Assembly: GCA_038496675.1 (NCBI GenBank)
Contig: CM076650.1
Coordinates: forward strand, 26,342,710-26,406,709
Direction: 5' to 3'
From: Rachycentron canadum
Lineage: Eukaryota > Chordata > Actinopteri > Carangiformes > Rachycentridae
Length of the DNA: 64,000 nucleotides
In this document: piece after piece, positions 1 through 13,978 of the stretch
How the letters are laid out: each line of letters starts with the position of its first letter
Position numbering within the stretch: position 1 is the stretch's first letter
Made by a program: the position numbers and the translations under genes
The notes under the pieces: generated by a model
What the model saw: the letters and a program-made list of their open reading frames with translations, nothing else
The model's database searches: none
What the model was told of the DNA's origin: nothing

Positions 1-3000
1 CCACAACTGGAGAAACAAAGGGGATAACCTCCTTGTGTTTGGGGAATGAGGAATGAGGAAATAAATTACTTTGCAATTATTAATTAATCAATATGAATAA
101 ATGTACAGCAATATTGGATGTATTTTAGAATGTAGTTTAGTATCACAGAATATATGGCATGGCATGGCATGGCATGTATGCTATGGGGAGATATACAAAG
201 AGAATGGAGAGATACACTTCCTTCAGGATAAGTGAGCAGGAAATGACGCCTAGTATTATATTCAAAAATAAACCAAGCATCATGCACAATATTCTCAGCA
301 GGGAATCAAACTTAAGATTAAACCTGAAAAATTCTCCCAAAGTTTCCAACAGCTGATGCAAATGTGATGGATTCAAACTGCAGCTGGCAGCACACAGTCA
401 GAGCCGTCATCAAAAAAAGCACAGGATGAAATTTCCCTCTGTGCTACCAAATACTGCACTTAATAAAGTTATTGCTCTGTTGTTGAACATGATTTTCATT
501 TATAAATAGAGGCTTCATCTCTAATCAAATCAAATACTGTAAGAAAAACAGGACTATTGCACTGTTCCCTGTATCTGCTTCTTATATCTGTTGCTATGGG
601 AAACAGCAACATTAGAGAAACTGGGGAGGATCCTTATTTTTATCCACTTTCAGTTAATACTGCATCAAGCAGGAGCTTTTAAATCAATCTAATAAGGCTT
701 ACTAAACATGAGGCAAGCCTTTATATACCATTTCATAGAATCCTCTGGAACCCCTATATATTCACTCGTACCTTGCTCTCTTCACCTGGTGGGTTTCAAA
801 TAGCTAATAATCCAACAGATGATTCCTCACTGTTCTAGTTTTATGTAACTTCTACTTCCTGTAAAAAACCTGGAAATCAGTTGAATTTGAGGATTTCTCT
901 GTTCCCTTTTCTTCAAGTCTTTAGTAAGGTCTGTGGTTCTGATGCTTTATTCTTACATAAAATCAATCAGTAAAACAAGTCCCTAGCAGGCGTTTAAATG
1001 AGACTGCAGAGGTTGTCTGTTTAACTAAATGTGTCTGTCTCATAAACCTTTGTTTAGCACAGTTTATTTTCTGTGATAATTCAAAAGACAGTGGAAAAAT
1101 CACGCTGGCCTTTAGTCGAAAGAATGTTATTCTCTGTTGTTATTCTACATAATAGCTTTTATTGTTCCAGCTACACTGAAAATTGCTGCAATAGACACTA
1201 TGGTCGTGCATCAGTGAAACTGTTTCTTTTATAATTTGAAGGATTTCTGGATCCAAACACAACAGGAAAGTCCAAAACTTACAGGAAGATGGTAAATACT
1301 GAAGCTCAATCAGGAAAACAAAACTCACATTTCCATATAACTGGCACAACGGGAACAGGAATAAGCAGAAACACTGCAGAAGCTGAACTGAAGCAAAGCA
1401 GATGAACTGACAAAGACAGACAAATACACACAAGAGCAGGCAACAAGACACATGCGTAACACATCGGCACAGGGCCGACAGTCCCAGTGGCAGGAAACTG
1501 GACAAACACAGGAAATAGAAAGAAACAGCAGACGTACAGTGTACTTTTCAAAATAAAACAGATAAGAAACATACATAGTTCATACAGAGAGTCGTTTCAG
1601 GACAGACCAGATAGTTTTGCTTTGCATGGGTTGGTGTAATGAGGCTCCTGAAAACATTGGGCTTAATCTGCAGTTTTAGATGTGACTCAAAATGATCTAT
1701 GAATTTATACAAACACATCACTAAGGTGACAACCGGTAGCTGTGGAGCTAATTTTAACTATGCATTGCTGGGTATCTTAACCCATAAAAATACTCATTTT
1801 TATTTATTGGATAATTATGTTTTGTGCTGAGTATTTATTTCTGTGAAATAACTGTAATTGTAGTGGAGTGGCGGAGTGGAGTGAAAAGTATTTACATTCA
1901 AATACTAATGGGGTAGAAATATAAAATAACATAATTGTCAGCTGCAGCCTGAAACTCACGTCTGATGTATTCCAGTTTGTCAGGTTCTTGCCCACATTGG
2001 CCCCCAGACATGTGTTAAATATGTCTTCTTTCCTGCTTTCACCCCCTCGGCCCACAAAATGAGTATTTAGTGTCACCATGGGAACAGGTGCTGGTTTAGT
2101 AACTACCATTATCTCCGTCTAATCTGCATATTAACAATGAACAATAAAATTACAATTAACCAAATGACAAGCAACAAAGCCACACTATCCAAGACTTTAA
2201 CCCGGGTGCTTTCGCTTGTCCTGTGTAAAAAGACTGCATGGTCTGACTTTCACATGTGGAAATGATGTCATCAGCAGGCAGTAAACAGCCGACCAATTCA
2301 AGTAGATTTTTGTTAGACTGGCAGACAAACTCAAAGAAATTGCAAATCCATAATAAGATGGTTTGGGGTTTTTTTTGGTTTTTTTTGGTTTTTTTGGGGG
2401 GGGGGGGGTTATTATTCGCAAACTGAAAATTGGATTGAAGATTGGATTATTATATATTCACAAATATTATTAATATTATAATCTGATAATATAATATTAT
2501 TTGTGGACTTTGTCTTTTTACAGATTCCAATTAAACAGATTATATTTGCAGATTATGCATTTACACACAGTCTGTTAAATACTTAAATAATTGCAAGACA
2601 AATTTACTCCTATATGTGAGTGTGCTCCGAGAAAATCAGTTGATGTGTGTACTGTTGTCCCTGTGTTGCTTTTTCTATGTGAAGTAGCCACATTGGATGC
2701 TACTTTGAACTTTGATGTGTGCCAGATAAATTACTAACATTTTATTCTCTCCTCCGTGAGCTTCCTCTGCCAGGCAGCGCTCTAGGTGTCTGCCTAGGTC
2801 CCCCACGTTACAAACAGGGGAGCAATTTCCTCAACCCATTGAAAGCGTTCAGCTGCTCTGAGTTTTCTATTTGTCACTCCTGGTTCACGCTGAGAGAAAA
2901 CATGCTCCATTCTGCCTCATAGCAGGGCTTGAAAGCTTTTCTTTTTTTTTTCTTTTTTTTTTTTTATTTACAAAAATATTGTAAATGAGTACTCATCAAT

Positions 3001-6000
3001 GTGCACTTTTCAGCACTGGCATCTTGTGCAAGGAGAAGTGAAATTTAACCCTTTTAGAGCCACGTTTTTCATGCCTTCTAGAGTTTTTAAAAATTTCACC
3101 AAATACATTTTCCACATATTCAGAATCAGCAAAAGCTCATCTTATTATATATGTCACTCAATTAAGACTCACTGTTCACTGTTATAGGGGATAGTAGCTC
3201 AGAAAAAAAAAAAACATATGTAATATATCTTATATTGTCCATGTCTCTCTGTCTTTATTCTGTCACTACAATAAACTCAGAGCAACTTCTCCTCACTCTG
3301 AGATCAGAAAAATACAGGATTGATCCCATTGACTTTGGCTACAAGCAGCTGACAGCTAGGCCTCTGAAGGAGACACTCTGATTGGCTGTGACATCACCCA
3401 CTGGAGCCAATAGGAGTGTCCCACGTAGAGACGTGACTCTAGACGTCACTATCAAAGATGGAGGATGAGAATGGATGGATAAACTGAGAGAAGTAGAAGT
3501 AAAGAGCTGACTCTCTAGTTTTAGGAGAAAGGTTGATGGTGGGGGTTATCTGGCCTCTCTTGCCAGTGACCATCTCAGTGAGATTAAATGAATAAACAAA
3601 TAATAATGCACAAATGCAAATAAAGTCGATGGAATGGCATCAAATCAAGTGACATCTTTATTTCTTCATTTCTCAGCGGCAAACAAAAAACAAAACACGT
3701 AGTTAATAAATTTCACCCACAGTTGCTCATTACTTGATTCAGTCAAGAGTCAAGTGAGTGAGTGAGCTTAATGAATTTCAAACAGAGTTTTGAGTTATTT
3801 TCATCCAGAAAGACACAGACACGAGCACGATAGCAGAAAGAGGTGTGCAGAGAGAGAAAGGGATTGGAAACACTAGTGAGAGAGGTTAAAGAGAAGTTAG
3901 CCAACCGCCACGGAGCTGCCGAGCCGCCCGAACGGCGTTTACTGAAGCTAGCTGCTGGCTAAACCGTCATTTAGCACTCTGGTTGTTTGTAGCTTTGAAA
4001 ACTGTTGCAAACTTGGTGATTTGTTGCTTTATTATGTTTAAAAAAAAAAAAAAAACAGTCGGGATGAGCTAATAACCTGATGAAATTCTGGCAGTAGTAT
4101 GGTTTTACTGAAACGGTTGAATACTGTGCATTAGGAAAAAGGCTAAGCAAATGGTTGGTTAATTCGGCTAATTCACAGGTAACAACAGCTAATGTTCATA
4201 TAAATTCTGTGCTATTGTTGTGACTGTGTGTTCTTGGTAAGATAGTTCTTTATAGACTGGGTAGATTTTGTTAGGTTTAAGCAGGAAATGTGTCAGTAAC
4301 ATCTTCTGTATTGGTCTGTTTTGGCATAATGTGACTACCCCCTGGTCTCCATTTCCATCGTCCCTCTTCTCCTCATCCACCGGATCTTCAACCATCTTCA
4401 ATCCTCATCTCCACTACTCATCCGATTCATCCTTTTTCATCTCTCCATCCATTCGAGAACCAGAATGGACAGTTTTCCTCGCTGAGGGTGGTGGTAACAG
4501 GGTCGAGTAAACAAAAACTCATTCGTACTCCCCTAGTTATCGCTATAAAGCTACAGACTGGATTTTTCAGATCTCATTTCTTGTTTTTGTTGTTGTTTTT
4601 TTATTGTTTTTCTTGGGCCCAATGTTTAAAATACTGGTTTGAGTATACTGGTTTGAATGTTCCTGTAACAAGGATCGAAAATGCAGAAGTGTGAACAAAA
4701 AAGAACATATGCAAGGTGAAGGTAACTGAAAAGGAATAAGACAAGAAATGAAAGGATAATACAATACAGTTAAACTTAAAGGTGTTCGGTTGTTTGTGCG
4801 AGTTATTGAGGGAAGGATTAAGTATTTCCATTCACTTTTCTACCCCATCAGGTGCCAATCTCCTCTTAGAGCCGAGACCTTAGATATACCTGCAGTTTGG
4901 TGACACACATGCCAGCAGGTGGGTTACATACAGTAAGAATTATTATACCTATATAGTGGTCTCAAAGTATCCCACAATGCATCATGAAAAGTAATGTAAA
5001 ACTGATTTCACGAGTACTGAACTAGTGTCAGAAAGTTTGTTTTTAAGTTTTACTGATGAGCTCACTTCACATACATAGTGCTTTCTGGATAGTGAGTAGG
5101 AAAGAGTGTCAAAGACATTTTAATGTCTTTAATGATTCTTCCACTACTTCCAAATTTATTTTGAGGAAGCCGTCACACATGGTGACCTCATACTTAAAAC
5201 ACTTCATGACAATGAATCTCTTTTCAACCCACTGTAAAGTCTTTTAAAGTTTTTCCCTCCATCCTGATGCCAGTGACAGTAGTTTTCATGCCCTCTGCCT
5301 CTGCCCTTCCACCCTCCGAGCTTGCTTGTGCTCATTACAGGAGTGGGATCAGGTTTGCAGGTGTTGGGCGACAAGCTGCTCAGCTCCAATCTACTCTCTC
5401 TACTCTTTAAATAAGACTTCAATTCCACCACACCATAGACTCAGCGACACTGTGAATCATGGTCCAGTACTTCCTTCTGTCTCCAGCAGTCCCTGGCTCG
5501 ACTCTGCCTCCATGCCCCTGCTGTTCTGCCTGGATCACCTTTGCTCTCCCAAGTTCTTTATACTCACTCTACCTTGTCAGTTTCACTGCCTTGCCCTGCT
5601 TAGCTCCCCTGTTCCCGTCTCAACTTCCTGGCTACGGGCCTCCACCTCCCCCCTGGCTCCTCCTTGTTCAGCCTCTGCTTCCCATTGGCCACAAACCCAG
5701 TTTGGTAACAGTGGTACTCCTGTTAGATTCCGTTTTCTCTGTTTGCACTTGGGTTCTTAAAACTAGTTCTGTAACAGTATGCTGTGGCCAGATGATGAAC
5801 CCAGCAGATACAGATTCTGATTTGAAAAATGTCTCCTGCTTCTTCATAATTCATAGGATATTTCCAATCCTGACATTCTCCTGGAGCAGCCTGATCATGT
5901 TTTAAAGACCTTCACTGAAAGACTGAAAGACTTATTTATCCAGTTAGTTTTACCAGGTTCATCTCTGTCTTGCGCTGGAAGGAAATATGAGGATACGTGA

Positions 6001-6535
6001 CATTTGTATGGCCGCTGTCTTGGCCAGGTGTCTCTTGTAAAAGACAAATTTTATCTCAATTGGACTTTCAATGAAAGGAAAATACTAAAGGGTGAACTCA
6101 TTTCCTGAGACGGGCCGAAGACCCCAGAGCACTTCTTGCTGTCTTGCTTATTTTGTTTGTCTTCCTTGGATCATCGCTGGCAGGCATTTAAAATCAGCCT
6201 TGACTCAAATGACTCACAGTAGTTGGAGGTATTAATCAGTTCTGATTGATCATGTAAACTTGACACCTCTTCTATCATGTGATGTCTTCCAGAGCGCAAC
6301 CATTGTAAATTAACTTGTCAGCTGCCCAGCACAGTGCTGCTGAACAGGAAACACACAAATTAGGTTTTAAAAACAAACAATTACCAAACCAAGTGTCACA
6401 CAGAGGCTCTGGCACTGACAAGAGCACAGACTGGTTACCTGTACGGCAGCTAGCAGATCGCTTTTTGAAAGTGTGCCGCCTTCTCTGCCAGTCAGCAAGC
6501 AATTCTGCTCCTCTGCTCTCTCATACTTACACATA
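1..6535. other. intergenic, no gene recognised
   Basis: No open frame here has a recognisable domain or a convincing exon structure. Visible items are a pentanucleotide run (ATGGC)4 at 154-175, a T/G homopolymer tract at about 2366-2409, a T-rich tract at about 2937-2967 and a poly(A) run at 4040-4055. There is also a small CpG-rich pocket at about 3902-3945. A pyrimidine-rich stretch at about 5340-5760 is open in two frames but looks like low-complexity or old repeat sequence. Confidence 0.6.
154..175. repeat. (ATGGC)n short tandem repeat
   Basis: Four perfect copies of a five-base unit plus two bases, flanked by unrelated AT-rich sequence. Confidence 0.9.
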
Positions 6536-7636
6536 CAGTACCATGCAAAAGTCTTATTCCACCCTTAGATGTGTTGTTTTATCAATGCTATAATGACCAT
6601 ATATAATTATTTATAAGTCTCTTTATTAGAATACAACCAGAAAATACAGGGAATGTGTAGCAGGATTAGAAAACAGGAAAAAAACAGCTTCAAAAGTGCC
6701 AAGTACTCAGTGTAACCTCCCCGTACAAATGAGCAACAGCAGGAACCTGGTTCTTAAACCTGAATGGAATGGAGCCTGAATTAATGTCATTGTTAACACC
6801 TGTATTTGTTTTTGACTATTTCATGTCAACATGATGCTGTGAAAAAGGTCCATTACAGCAGGTTTGAACAGGACATGATGGAACTTTACAGACACATGTT
6901 GTATGAGGTTAACTCAGTGGAAGCTGCTAATATGTATCAGACCAACTTTCAGTCACATCATTCAAAATGACAAAGATCACAGAATCTGACAGACAGAAAA
7001 TCATCATTTAGCATCATCAAGTTCACTCTCAAAGGGAAATCAGCAAACAAACTGGATACTGAAGATGTTGTGTGTTCATGCTGTTATAAAGACATTTGAA
7101 GAATCAAGAGAAGTCCAGGACAAAAATAGGACTGGAAGGACTCTCTCTTTGAGAGAAGAAGAAGTCCAGTAAGGACCTGGCTCAGCATCTGCAGCTTCAT
7201 CAGGATGAAGCCAAGTTGAACCTTCTACAGTCTGAAGAAGCTGGATCAGGAATGAGCTTTGTGGAAGGACAGCAGCCAAGAAACCACTTTTTCAGAAGGG
7301 GAACAGGGTGAAATAAGATATGCTCCAAACCTGAATATTATAGAGGCAGTATGGACTCAGCTGGACAGAGAAAGAAATAAAAGACAGCCTCAATCTACAG
7401 AAAGTGCTGAAAGAATTTGGTATAATATACCAGAAGATGACTTCAGAGAAATTCAGGACAGTCTCCACAAAGAGCTCAACACGTGCTTAGTGCCAAGGGA
7501 GGTCCCACTAAATACTGACATTTGCCTGAAGCCATTTTGTTCAGAAAATTGTGTGTTTTATCATGAATACATGAATTCAAAAATTGAAATTTATTTGTTC
7601 CTGGACAAACAGGATGTGGTGTCTTTTGCAACACTG
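6536..7636 (+). mobile_element. Tc1/mariner-type DNA transposon, internally deleted copy
   Basis: The left end carries the terminal inverted repeat core CAGTACCATGCAAAAGTCTT next to a TA dinucleotide. The right end carries a weaker inverted match, CTTTTGCAACACTG, at 7623-7636. The plus-strand frame near 7310-7520 gives PNLNIIEAVWTQLDRERNK followed by residues typical of the Tc1 transposase C-terminus. That is the region of the third catalytic acidic residue (IIEAVW). Most of 6570-7315 is nearly identical to 51267-52025. Compared with that copy, this one has lost about 285 bases in the middle, including the first catalytic Asp region (WRDES in the sister copy). It cannot encode an active enzyme and is a non-autonomous relic. 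Confidence 0.82.
7310..7520 (+). pseudogene. Tc1 transposase C-terminal fragment
   Basis: This is the conserved part of the open frame running from 7259 to 7648. It contains the DDE/D transposase third-acidic block (NLNIIEAVW) and a following helix-rich segment ending near VPREVPLNTD. The upstream part of the frame is out of register with transposase because of the internal deletion, so I call it a pseudogene. Confidence 0.75.
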
Positions 7637-8053
7637 AAGTTAAAATGACGCGCTGTGTGTGATCTGGCAGGAGGGGTTATACTCTCTGTGTGCTCGTCTG
7701 TCTCTCTCTGTTTAGACTCTCCGTTTATTTACTCATTGATCAAACATGTCATTTTCTTTCATCAAAATGCTTTAGACGTTACTGTGAGGTTACTTGGTGT
7801 TTTGCTGCACTGAAAAAAACGATAGTGTGTCTTTTTTCCTTCACTCTGAGCCAAAATCGCACCTGTCGGGTTCATGTCTGAGCAGCCAGGGGAGGATCAG
7901 AAGAAACTTAAAGCGCATCGTTTAGCATTTCTAATCTTCAGAATACATTGATTTGGGTTAGGTTTACAATGATTGGGGAACATGTCATCCCTTCTTGAGG
8001 AGTTAAAATATTAAGGGCAGCAAAATGTTAAGATCTCACTTCGATGTAATCCA
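7637..8053. other. intergenic spacer, nothing recognised
   Basis: AT-rich sequence between a Tc1 relic and a SINE-like unit. No motif or domain is visible. Confidence 0.6.
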
Positions 8054-8310
8054 GGCGGACATGGTGGTGCAGTGGTTAGCACCATGACTTCACAGCAAGA
8101 AGCTCGTACGTGTGGGGTGTCTCCTGGCTTCAGTTCCTCCTAAAGCCCAAAGACATGCACATTAGGTGACTCTGAATTACCTGTAGGTGTAGATGGTCGT
8201 CTCTAAATGTCAGCCTTGTGATAGGCTGCCAACCCGTCCTGAGTGGATGTAGCTCCTGCTCCACAGCCCCTCCACATGCAGAGAAAGCTGTATAGGCAAT
8301 GGGTGGATGG
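8054..8310 (+). mobile_element. tRNA-like SINE or related dispersed repeat
   Basis: The unit begins GGCGGACATGGTGGTGCAGT and continues with GGTTAGCACC, an A-box-like tRNA head. It then runs through a conserved body containing CCAAAGACATGCAC, TGACTCTGAATT and GATAGGCTGCCAACC, and ends in GGGTGGATGG. I recognise this series of blocks from memory as a repeat very common in percomorph fish. The B-box region is decayed. The family name is uncertain, but that this is a dispersed repeat is secure. Confidence 0.75.
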
Positions 8311-9806
8311 AGGGATCATTACTTTTCTAAGCGGGATATAGACATTCTAAACAGTTGCTACTTATCATCAGACGAGAGCCATGCAAATTCAGCTCATCCT
8401 GGTTTAGAAGTCCACTTCCACCACGGCCTCCACAGCAGTTAGCTTCTACATTATTTGTTTGATTAAAACGAAGCATGAATGAAAAACGGCAGCCCAAACT
8501 TTCTGCTTTAGTTGTCAACTACTTCCTCTCTCTAACCTGTCACTGAACAGTTGAAAGGGTGGGACGCTGACTGGATAAAACAAAACAACTTGCTGAGTTT
8601 GCTCTTTGATGATTTTTACCATCTCTAACTTTAACTTCTGTACTAATTACACTCGCACCATGCACGCTCCTGGCCTTATACTTTCAATGAAAAGGAAATA
8701 TTTTGGCAGTGCATTTTCTTCTCCATGGAGCTCCACGCAGTATATATAGGCTGTCTAGGCACATGAAAGTAAGCCCAGCGTGTTTATGATTATTTAATGC
8801 AGAGGGGTGTCATTTTTTCACAACAATGGCACATGGGAAAAAAAGAAGTATTTACCAACTTTGCCTATTAGGTGCTCTGCTGTGCAAAAGCTCCTGTTGA
8901 GTGAAAGTGAGTGAATATATTCTACCTTTATACATTTAATATTTCATAGCTTATATTCCTTACTTTACCAATTAAGATCGCCCTGGGGGAAGTAGGACTC
9001 TGGCTCCCTCTCTCTCTCTTTCTCTCTCTCTTCCCCTCTCTCTCTTTGACTCCCTCCCTCTCTCTTATTCCCTCCTCCTATGGCAGAGTGTCAATTAAAA
9101 TGACATCCGGTGTCACTGTCACTGTCGATGAAATGACACGTTTCTCCTGAAAGCCCTAATAGGATCGCCTCTCCACCACTCAACCCAAATCTCTGCTATA
9201 ATTGTTTCACATTCAGTCATCAGCCACTGTTTGAAACTTTGCCCCTGTTTTTTCACCCCACTCTCTGCACTTCTTAGTTTTTCCAAGGCTTCCTCACTTT
9301 CCCTTGTGTCACCGTATCCCGGTTTTCTTTATCCTACAATCATTTTACCTTCATTTTATTTCATTTTAATTTCATCAGACTCCACATCACTGTCAGCAGC
9401 CACTGAAAATGAACAGATGCGCAATAAAGATAATCACAGCACAAGCTGCCGAGCCAGCAGACGGCTACTGGTGATGTGTGAAAACCAGTCAGTGCTCATT
9501 AATGGTTGCATCAACGGCCACTCAGATGGCATCTTAAAGGATGTCACAAAATGTGCTAAATGTTTTAACATATCACCAAATATTGCCAAACAGCATCAGT
9601 CAACAAGGAAGCCAAAAAGGCATTTTTAGGTTTGTTGTAACATTATATAATAATAAGGTTTTAGAGACTTTAAATTTAAATTGTGCTCGCTTGTGTGTGT
9701 GCATTCATCTCCCCATCTTCCCACATACACGCAGAATCAGGTGTGACAAGGATTATTATCATGTTTTCAGTGATCGCTGCACAGTGTTAACACCATGGAG
9801 TCTGCA

Positions 9807-9810
<4 letters not shown>

Positions 9811-9854
<44 letters not shown>
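9811..9854. repeat. (CA)n microsatellite
   Basis: An uninterrupted CA dinucleotide run of 44 bases, preceded by CGCG. Confidence 0.97.
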
Positions 9855-9857
<3 letters not shown>

Positions 9858-12800
9858 GCAGAGTAGTAATTAGGAGGTCTGTCTGTGCTGTTTTCAGGCT
9901 CGTGACGCCTCCGTTTGCATAAAGAGAAGATTTCAGTGAAAAAGGATGAAAAGCAGGATAGAGCGGAGGATGATAACTATATTATATTAGCAACTTTTAA
10001 AGAAGCCTTTAAAGAAGCCACAAGTGGATATTGAGTTTATAAGATTGTTCCACTCATGTAATCAAATTTTAAGTAAATAAACATTTTAAGGATTTATTTT
10101 ATTTTATTTTATTTTTTTTAATCCAAAAATAAAAGAAACAATGTACAATGAAAGAATGATTTTACTAAATCCAGAGGCAGGTTTTACAACCAAATACTGA
10201 AAATGTTAATAAATGTAGAAATATAACTTGGACCCAAATGTGAGATGAATAAATGAAATGTCATATGTGACTTTTAATTGAACAACTCTATTCTGTTTAT
10301 GCTACATTTGGCATTATTTCATGGTACAAAGAGACACAAACTAATGCTACAAATATGGGTTTGTATTGCGTGTTTTGTTATCATAGCCTTTATACCAGAC
10401 AACAGTTTTTTGTTTGTTTGTTTCTATCTAACTTTATGTGAAGAATAGCCTCACCTTTCCAGAGTTCAAACCAGAACTAAAAGTTCTGCTGTGGTCTGAT
10501 ATGTAAAATTTCATGAAGACAACAAAGAGAAGAAACTTTAAAGCCTTCAGACTTCTGAGTCCTTCGCAAACAGCTGCCAGGACTTTTTTCCCTCCCCAGG
10601 TTTTTGGGAGCAACACAACCCTGCTGTCCACTGCCTGAATCCTCCAGTACATCTGCCCAACACTTTCTGCCTGGAGTGATGGGTGTACCATGGGCCCAGC
10701 CTCATGTGTGTTACCACAGTGTTTACAGCTTCTTCAGCACCTCAGTTAAAAAAAAAAAAAAAAAATCCACATCACATATATATAACATTCATATTGTTTT
10801 GTGTGAATTTATGGCTTTTCTCATATGAAGTTTTGTAACATGTCAAACAGGTCACTCAGCAGCATGGACGGAGAATCCAGACACAGAAATATTAGAAAAA
10901 CATGAACCATTGTCGCATTTCTACTCATATCAGGGAGGAAAGCGGGCGGGTTTTTTGTGTCAAAATGATGATGGATGCTTGGTAGTTGGACAGTCCAGCT
11001 CAGTTCAGAAGAGCCACAGGTTTCAGTCAGGAAACAGTGTCACTCAGAAAGCTTCTAGTCCTGAGGAAGATGCAGGTGCTGATCACTGCTAATGATGTTT
11101 GTGCACGATTAATGTGCAAGTTTTTTGGGAACATTTGCAGAGACCGAGGGCTTTATTTTTATTATTATCATTATTATTATTTATTTTATTTATTTGATTT
11201 TATTTTTACAGAATGAAATAGGGCATAGACACAACATCCGCCTTCATCTCAAGGCAATGGGGTGTGGTCAGTACACCAGGTAGAATCAGCAGCATCACAG
11301 GAGCCCCTCTCGGCCCTTTAAAGCAGCAATGGAGGAAGAGAGGAGGAAAGTTCATCAAGGTCCAAAAAGTTCCACAAGTAAAAGAAGAAAGCACACACAG
11401 TGCCTCAAATCTGCTCTCTGTGGTGACACGGGGCTGGTATGTTGGTGCAGCAGCCACTGGAATATCAATAATGATGTCTATAAAGAATAGAAAAAACTGA
11501 AATAAACATAACTTTAATTTGCAAAATATCAGTAATTATTAATCTGAAAAACAAATAAAACGACAGCCCTGTTATCTTTGAACAAGCTGATACAAAATAG
11601 AGTTTGGAGATTTTCTTTGTCGGTGTTTAGAAAAACACACAAGGTGAGTGAACATTAAATCTCAGGGTCTCATCAAAAGATTTAAATACTTAATGAAGGA
11701 GTTGGAGCTGTGTCAGCAGCGATCGAAGTGAGCGAGAGGTGAGCGTGTGCGCCCTCTCCACGAAGAAGAAAAATAAGTCGACATCATCCAGTGACATGAT
11801 GGAGTGTGTTTCTGCCTTTCATTTGTTGTCGGTGTGTGTCCTGACACCATCCTGAGCCCTGAGCTTCCACTGTCCCGCCGCAGCTCTGGGCTGTATTTAA
11901 TTATGGGTCATGTCAGGTCGATTTTATATTATCTGGTCAAGTCTGGTCTAATTGCGGGAAACAGATGTGGCTCAGGCTAAAATTTCCTTTTCATTTAATC
12001 CAATTGATTTTACAGAACTCAGGACTTATCTTTAGGACGCTAGTGTTACTGCAGATGACATTTAAAAAATGAACACTCTTCTATCCACGGGCCCAGTCCC
12101 TCTCTCAGGTCAGACGCTGTCGATGAAACATGCGTATCGTTGCCTTTACAAAATTTTTTGGAGGAGAAATTTAATCAGCATTGATCGCGGTGCTGCGGTG
12201 CTAACAAGCCGTACCCTGACATCCAGTCTGCACATGGCCTGAGTTGTTTTAAATTTCAGCTGAACACAGCGGTTTTGAAGATTGAGCTTTCCAACTGATA
12301 GGTTCTCAGCAGCTTCAGTGCATTGGAGGATGTTTCCACCAACGTTACATCAGTTTCAATTGACCAGAGAGGACTCACCGCACACTGGTATTGACAGACG
12401 GCGGCTTTTTTCAGCACATGACAAACAACAAGTCTGTGGAAGATTTCACTTTAATTGAGTTAAAAAGCTTGTCTCAAGCAAACAATCAAGGTGCTGGCAT
12501 CTTTGAAGACGTCAGGAAGAAAGTCATTTAAATAGACTGTGTGAAGAGCGCGTTATACAAGCTGTGACTACAGATGACGATAGACGACACAAACGCTGGA
12601 TCTCTGCTTTTAGCCAGGAGACATTCTGATAATTAACTGTTTATATGTCGAAAATTAACTGAAGGGGTTAGAAATGTTGACTGTTGCATTTAATGAACTT
12701 TTAAAATGTCCTGCTATTTGCTTACAGCTGCATTAAACTGTTACAGCACATAAAAAATTAATTTAACATATACTGTTAATATACTGTGGGTTGAAATAAA

Positions 12801-13225
12801 GTGTAACTGAAAAACCAATTATGAAATAATGGGGCTAGTGAGTATAGTTAAGATGGTCACACATTGTGTTTGTAGATGACTGTTGGACAGAAGAGTTCTC
12901 TCCAGACAAACCTCACTGCGCCTCATTTGGGCCTTAGCTTGAAGCACTTGTCTCTTTGAGGGAGAGAAAGACATCTAAGTCGCAACACCAGGTACCTCCA
13001 GGATATAACACACTGAAAACCAGACCAACAGTACATTTCAGCTTTCCCAGCACAAAGCATGGCATGTCAAAGCAGAGGGAGAGGAAGACAGAGACAGACG
13101 GAGAAAGAGAGGTGGACGTGGAGGATGCAATTGGACGAGTATCAATATCCCACAGGCCGACCAGCAAGACTGCTCCATCCTCATCAAGCCCTTCCTGTCT
13201 GAAACATGTTGGATACAGACACATG

Positions 13226-13231
<6 letters not shown>

Positions 13232-13303
<72 letters not shown>

Positions 13304-13318
13304 TGTGTGTGTGTGTGT
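13232..13318. repeat. (TG)n microsatellite
   Basis: An 87-base TG array with a single GAG interruption near its right end. It creates a false Cys-Val open frame. Confidence 0.97.
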
Positions 13319-13596
13319 TTTACCCTATGGGGCCTTGATTGCTTTGTGTTGACTTGCTCATGCTGATCTCAGTTGTGCTGATGGTTGTAAGCGCCTGTTC
13401 ACTCAGCGGCTGCTTGTAAAACAACATGGAAAAGTGCGAAAACATCTTTGATGCTTTTAGATATGATGTGTCATCTGTCAAAGTAGTTGTCAAGTTTCTG
13501 ACAGACAATAGTTTCAAATGAATAGTTTCATTTTCACAATATGGCAAAATTTTTCTGGCAAACATTAAGATTTAGTTTCATTAAGCACTAGAACTA

Positions 13597-13978
13597 GTAA
13601 CATCTGTATCCTACAGTTGTGGGATCTGTTTCTATTAATTATGAGATTATATTTGTAACTTCTAACTTTGAGATTTGTATTTGTATTTTTCAAAATTTGC
13701 ATCTCTGACATCTGTATCTTGTAGTTGTGATATTTGTACATAGTATGAAATTCTATTGTTTAATATGAGATATTTACCTTGTTATTATAAGACCTACATT
13801 TTGTAATCATCAGATTTCTTTCATATAATTATGAAATCTTGCCTCATGATGATGAAGTCTTTATTACACTTGAGATTTGTATTTTAAGTTCATATGACAG
13901 TTACAGTCTTATGACAGTTGTATATTATTATGAAATGTGTACTGTGTTATCATGATTTGTATTTAATTTAATGGTAAT
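13597..13978. repeat. degenerate AT-rich minisatellite
   Basis: A diverged unit of about 20-25 bases resembling ATTATGAGATTTGTATCTTG recurs at least a dozen times. Recognisable copies begin near 13635, 13668, 13728, 13760, 13785, 13826, 13870 and 13930. Copies differ by many substitutions and small indels, which suggests an old array. Confidence 0.65.

Noticed and set aside
5326..5905. Two overlapping Ser/Pro/Leu-rich frames of 144 and 148 codons
   Set aside because: They come from pyrimidine-rich sequence open in two frames at once, with no domain. Low-complexity or decayed repeat DNA is more likely.
13232..13318. Open frames of Cys-Val or Thr-His repeats over CA/TG arrays (also at 14.7, 18.5, 21.5, 46.7, 49.4, 52.7, 54.6 and 60.7 kb)
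   Set aside because: They are translations of dinucleotide repeats with no stop codons by construction and not genes.
12956..13366. 136-codon plus-strand frame with Lys/Arg-rich sequence
   Set aside because: It runs into a TG array, has no recognisable domain, and the opposite strand is equally open.
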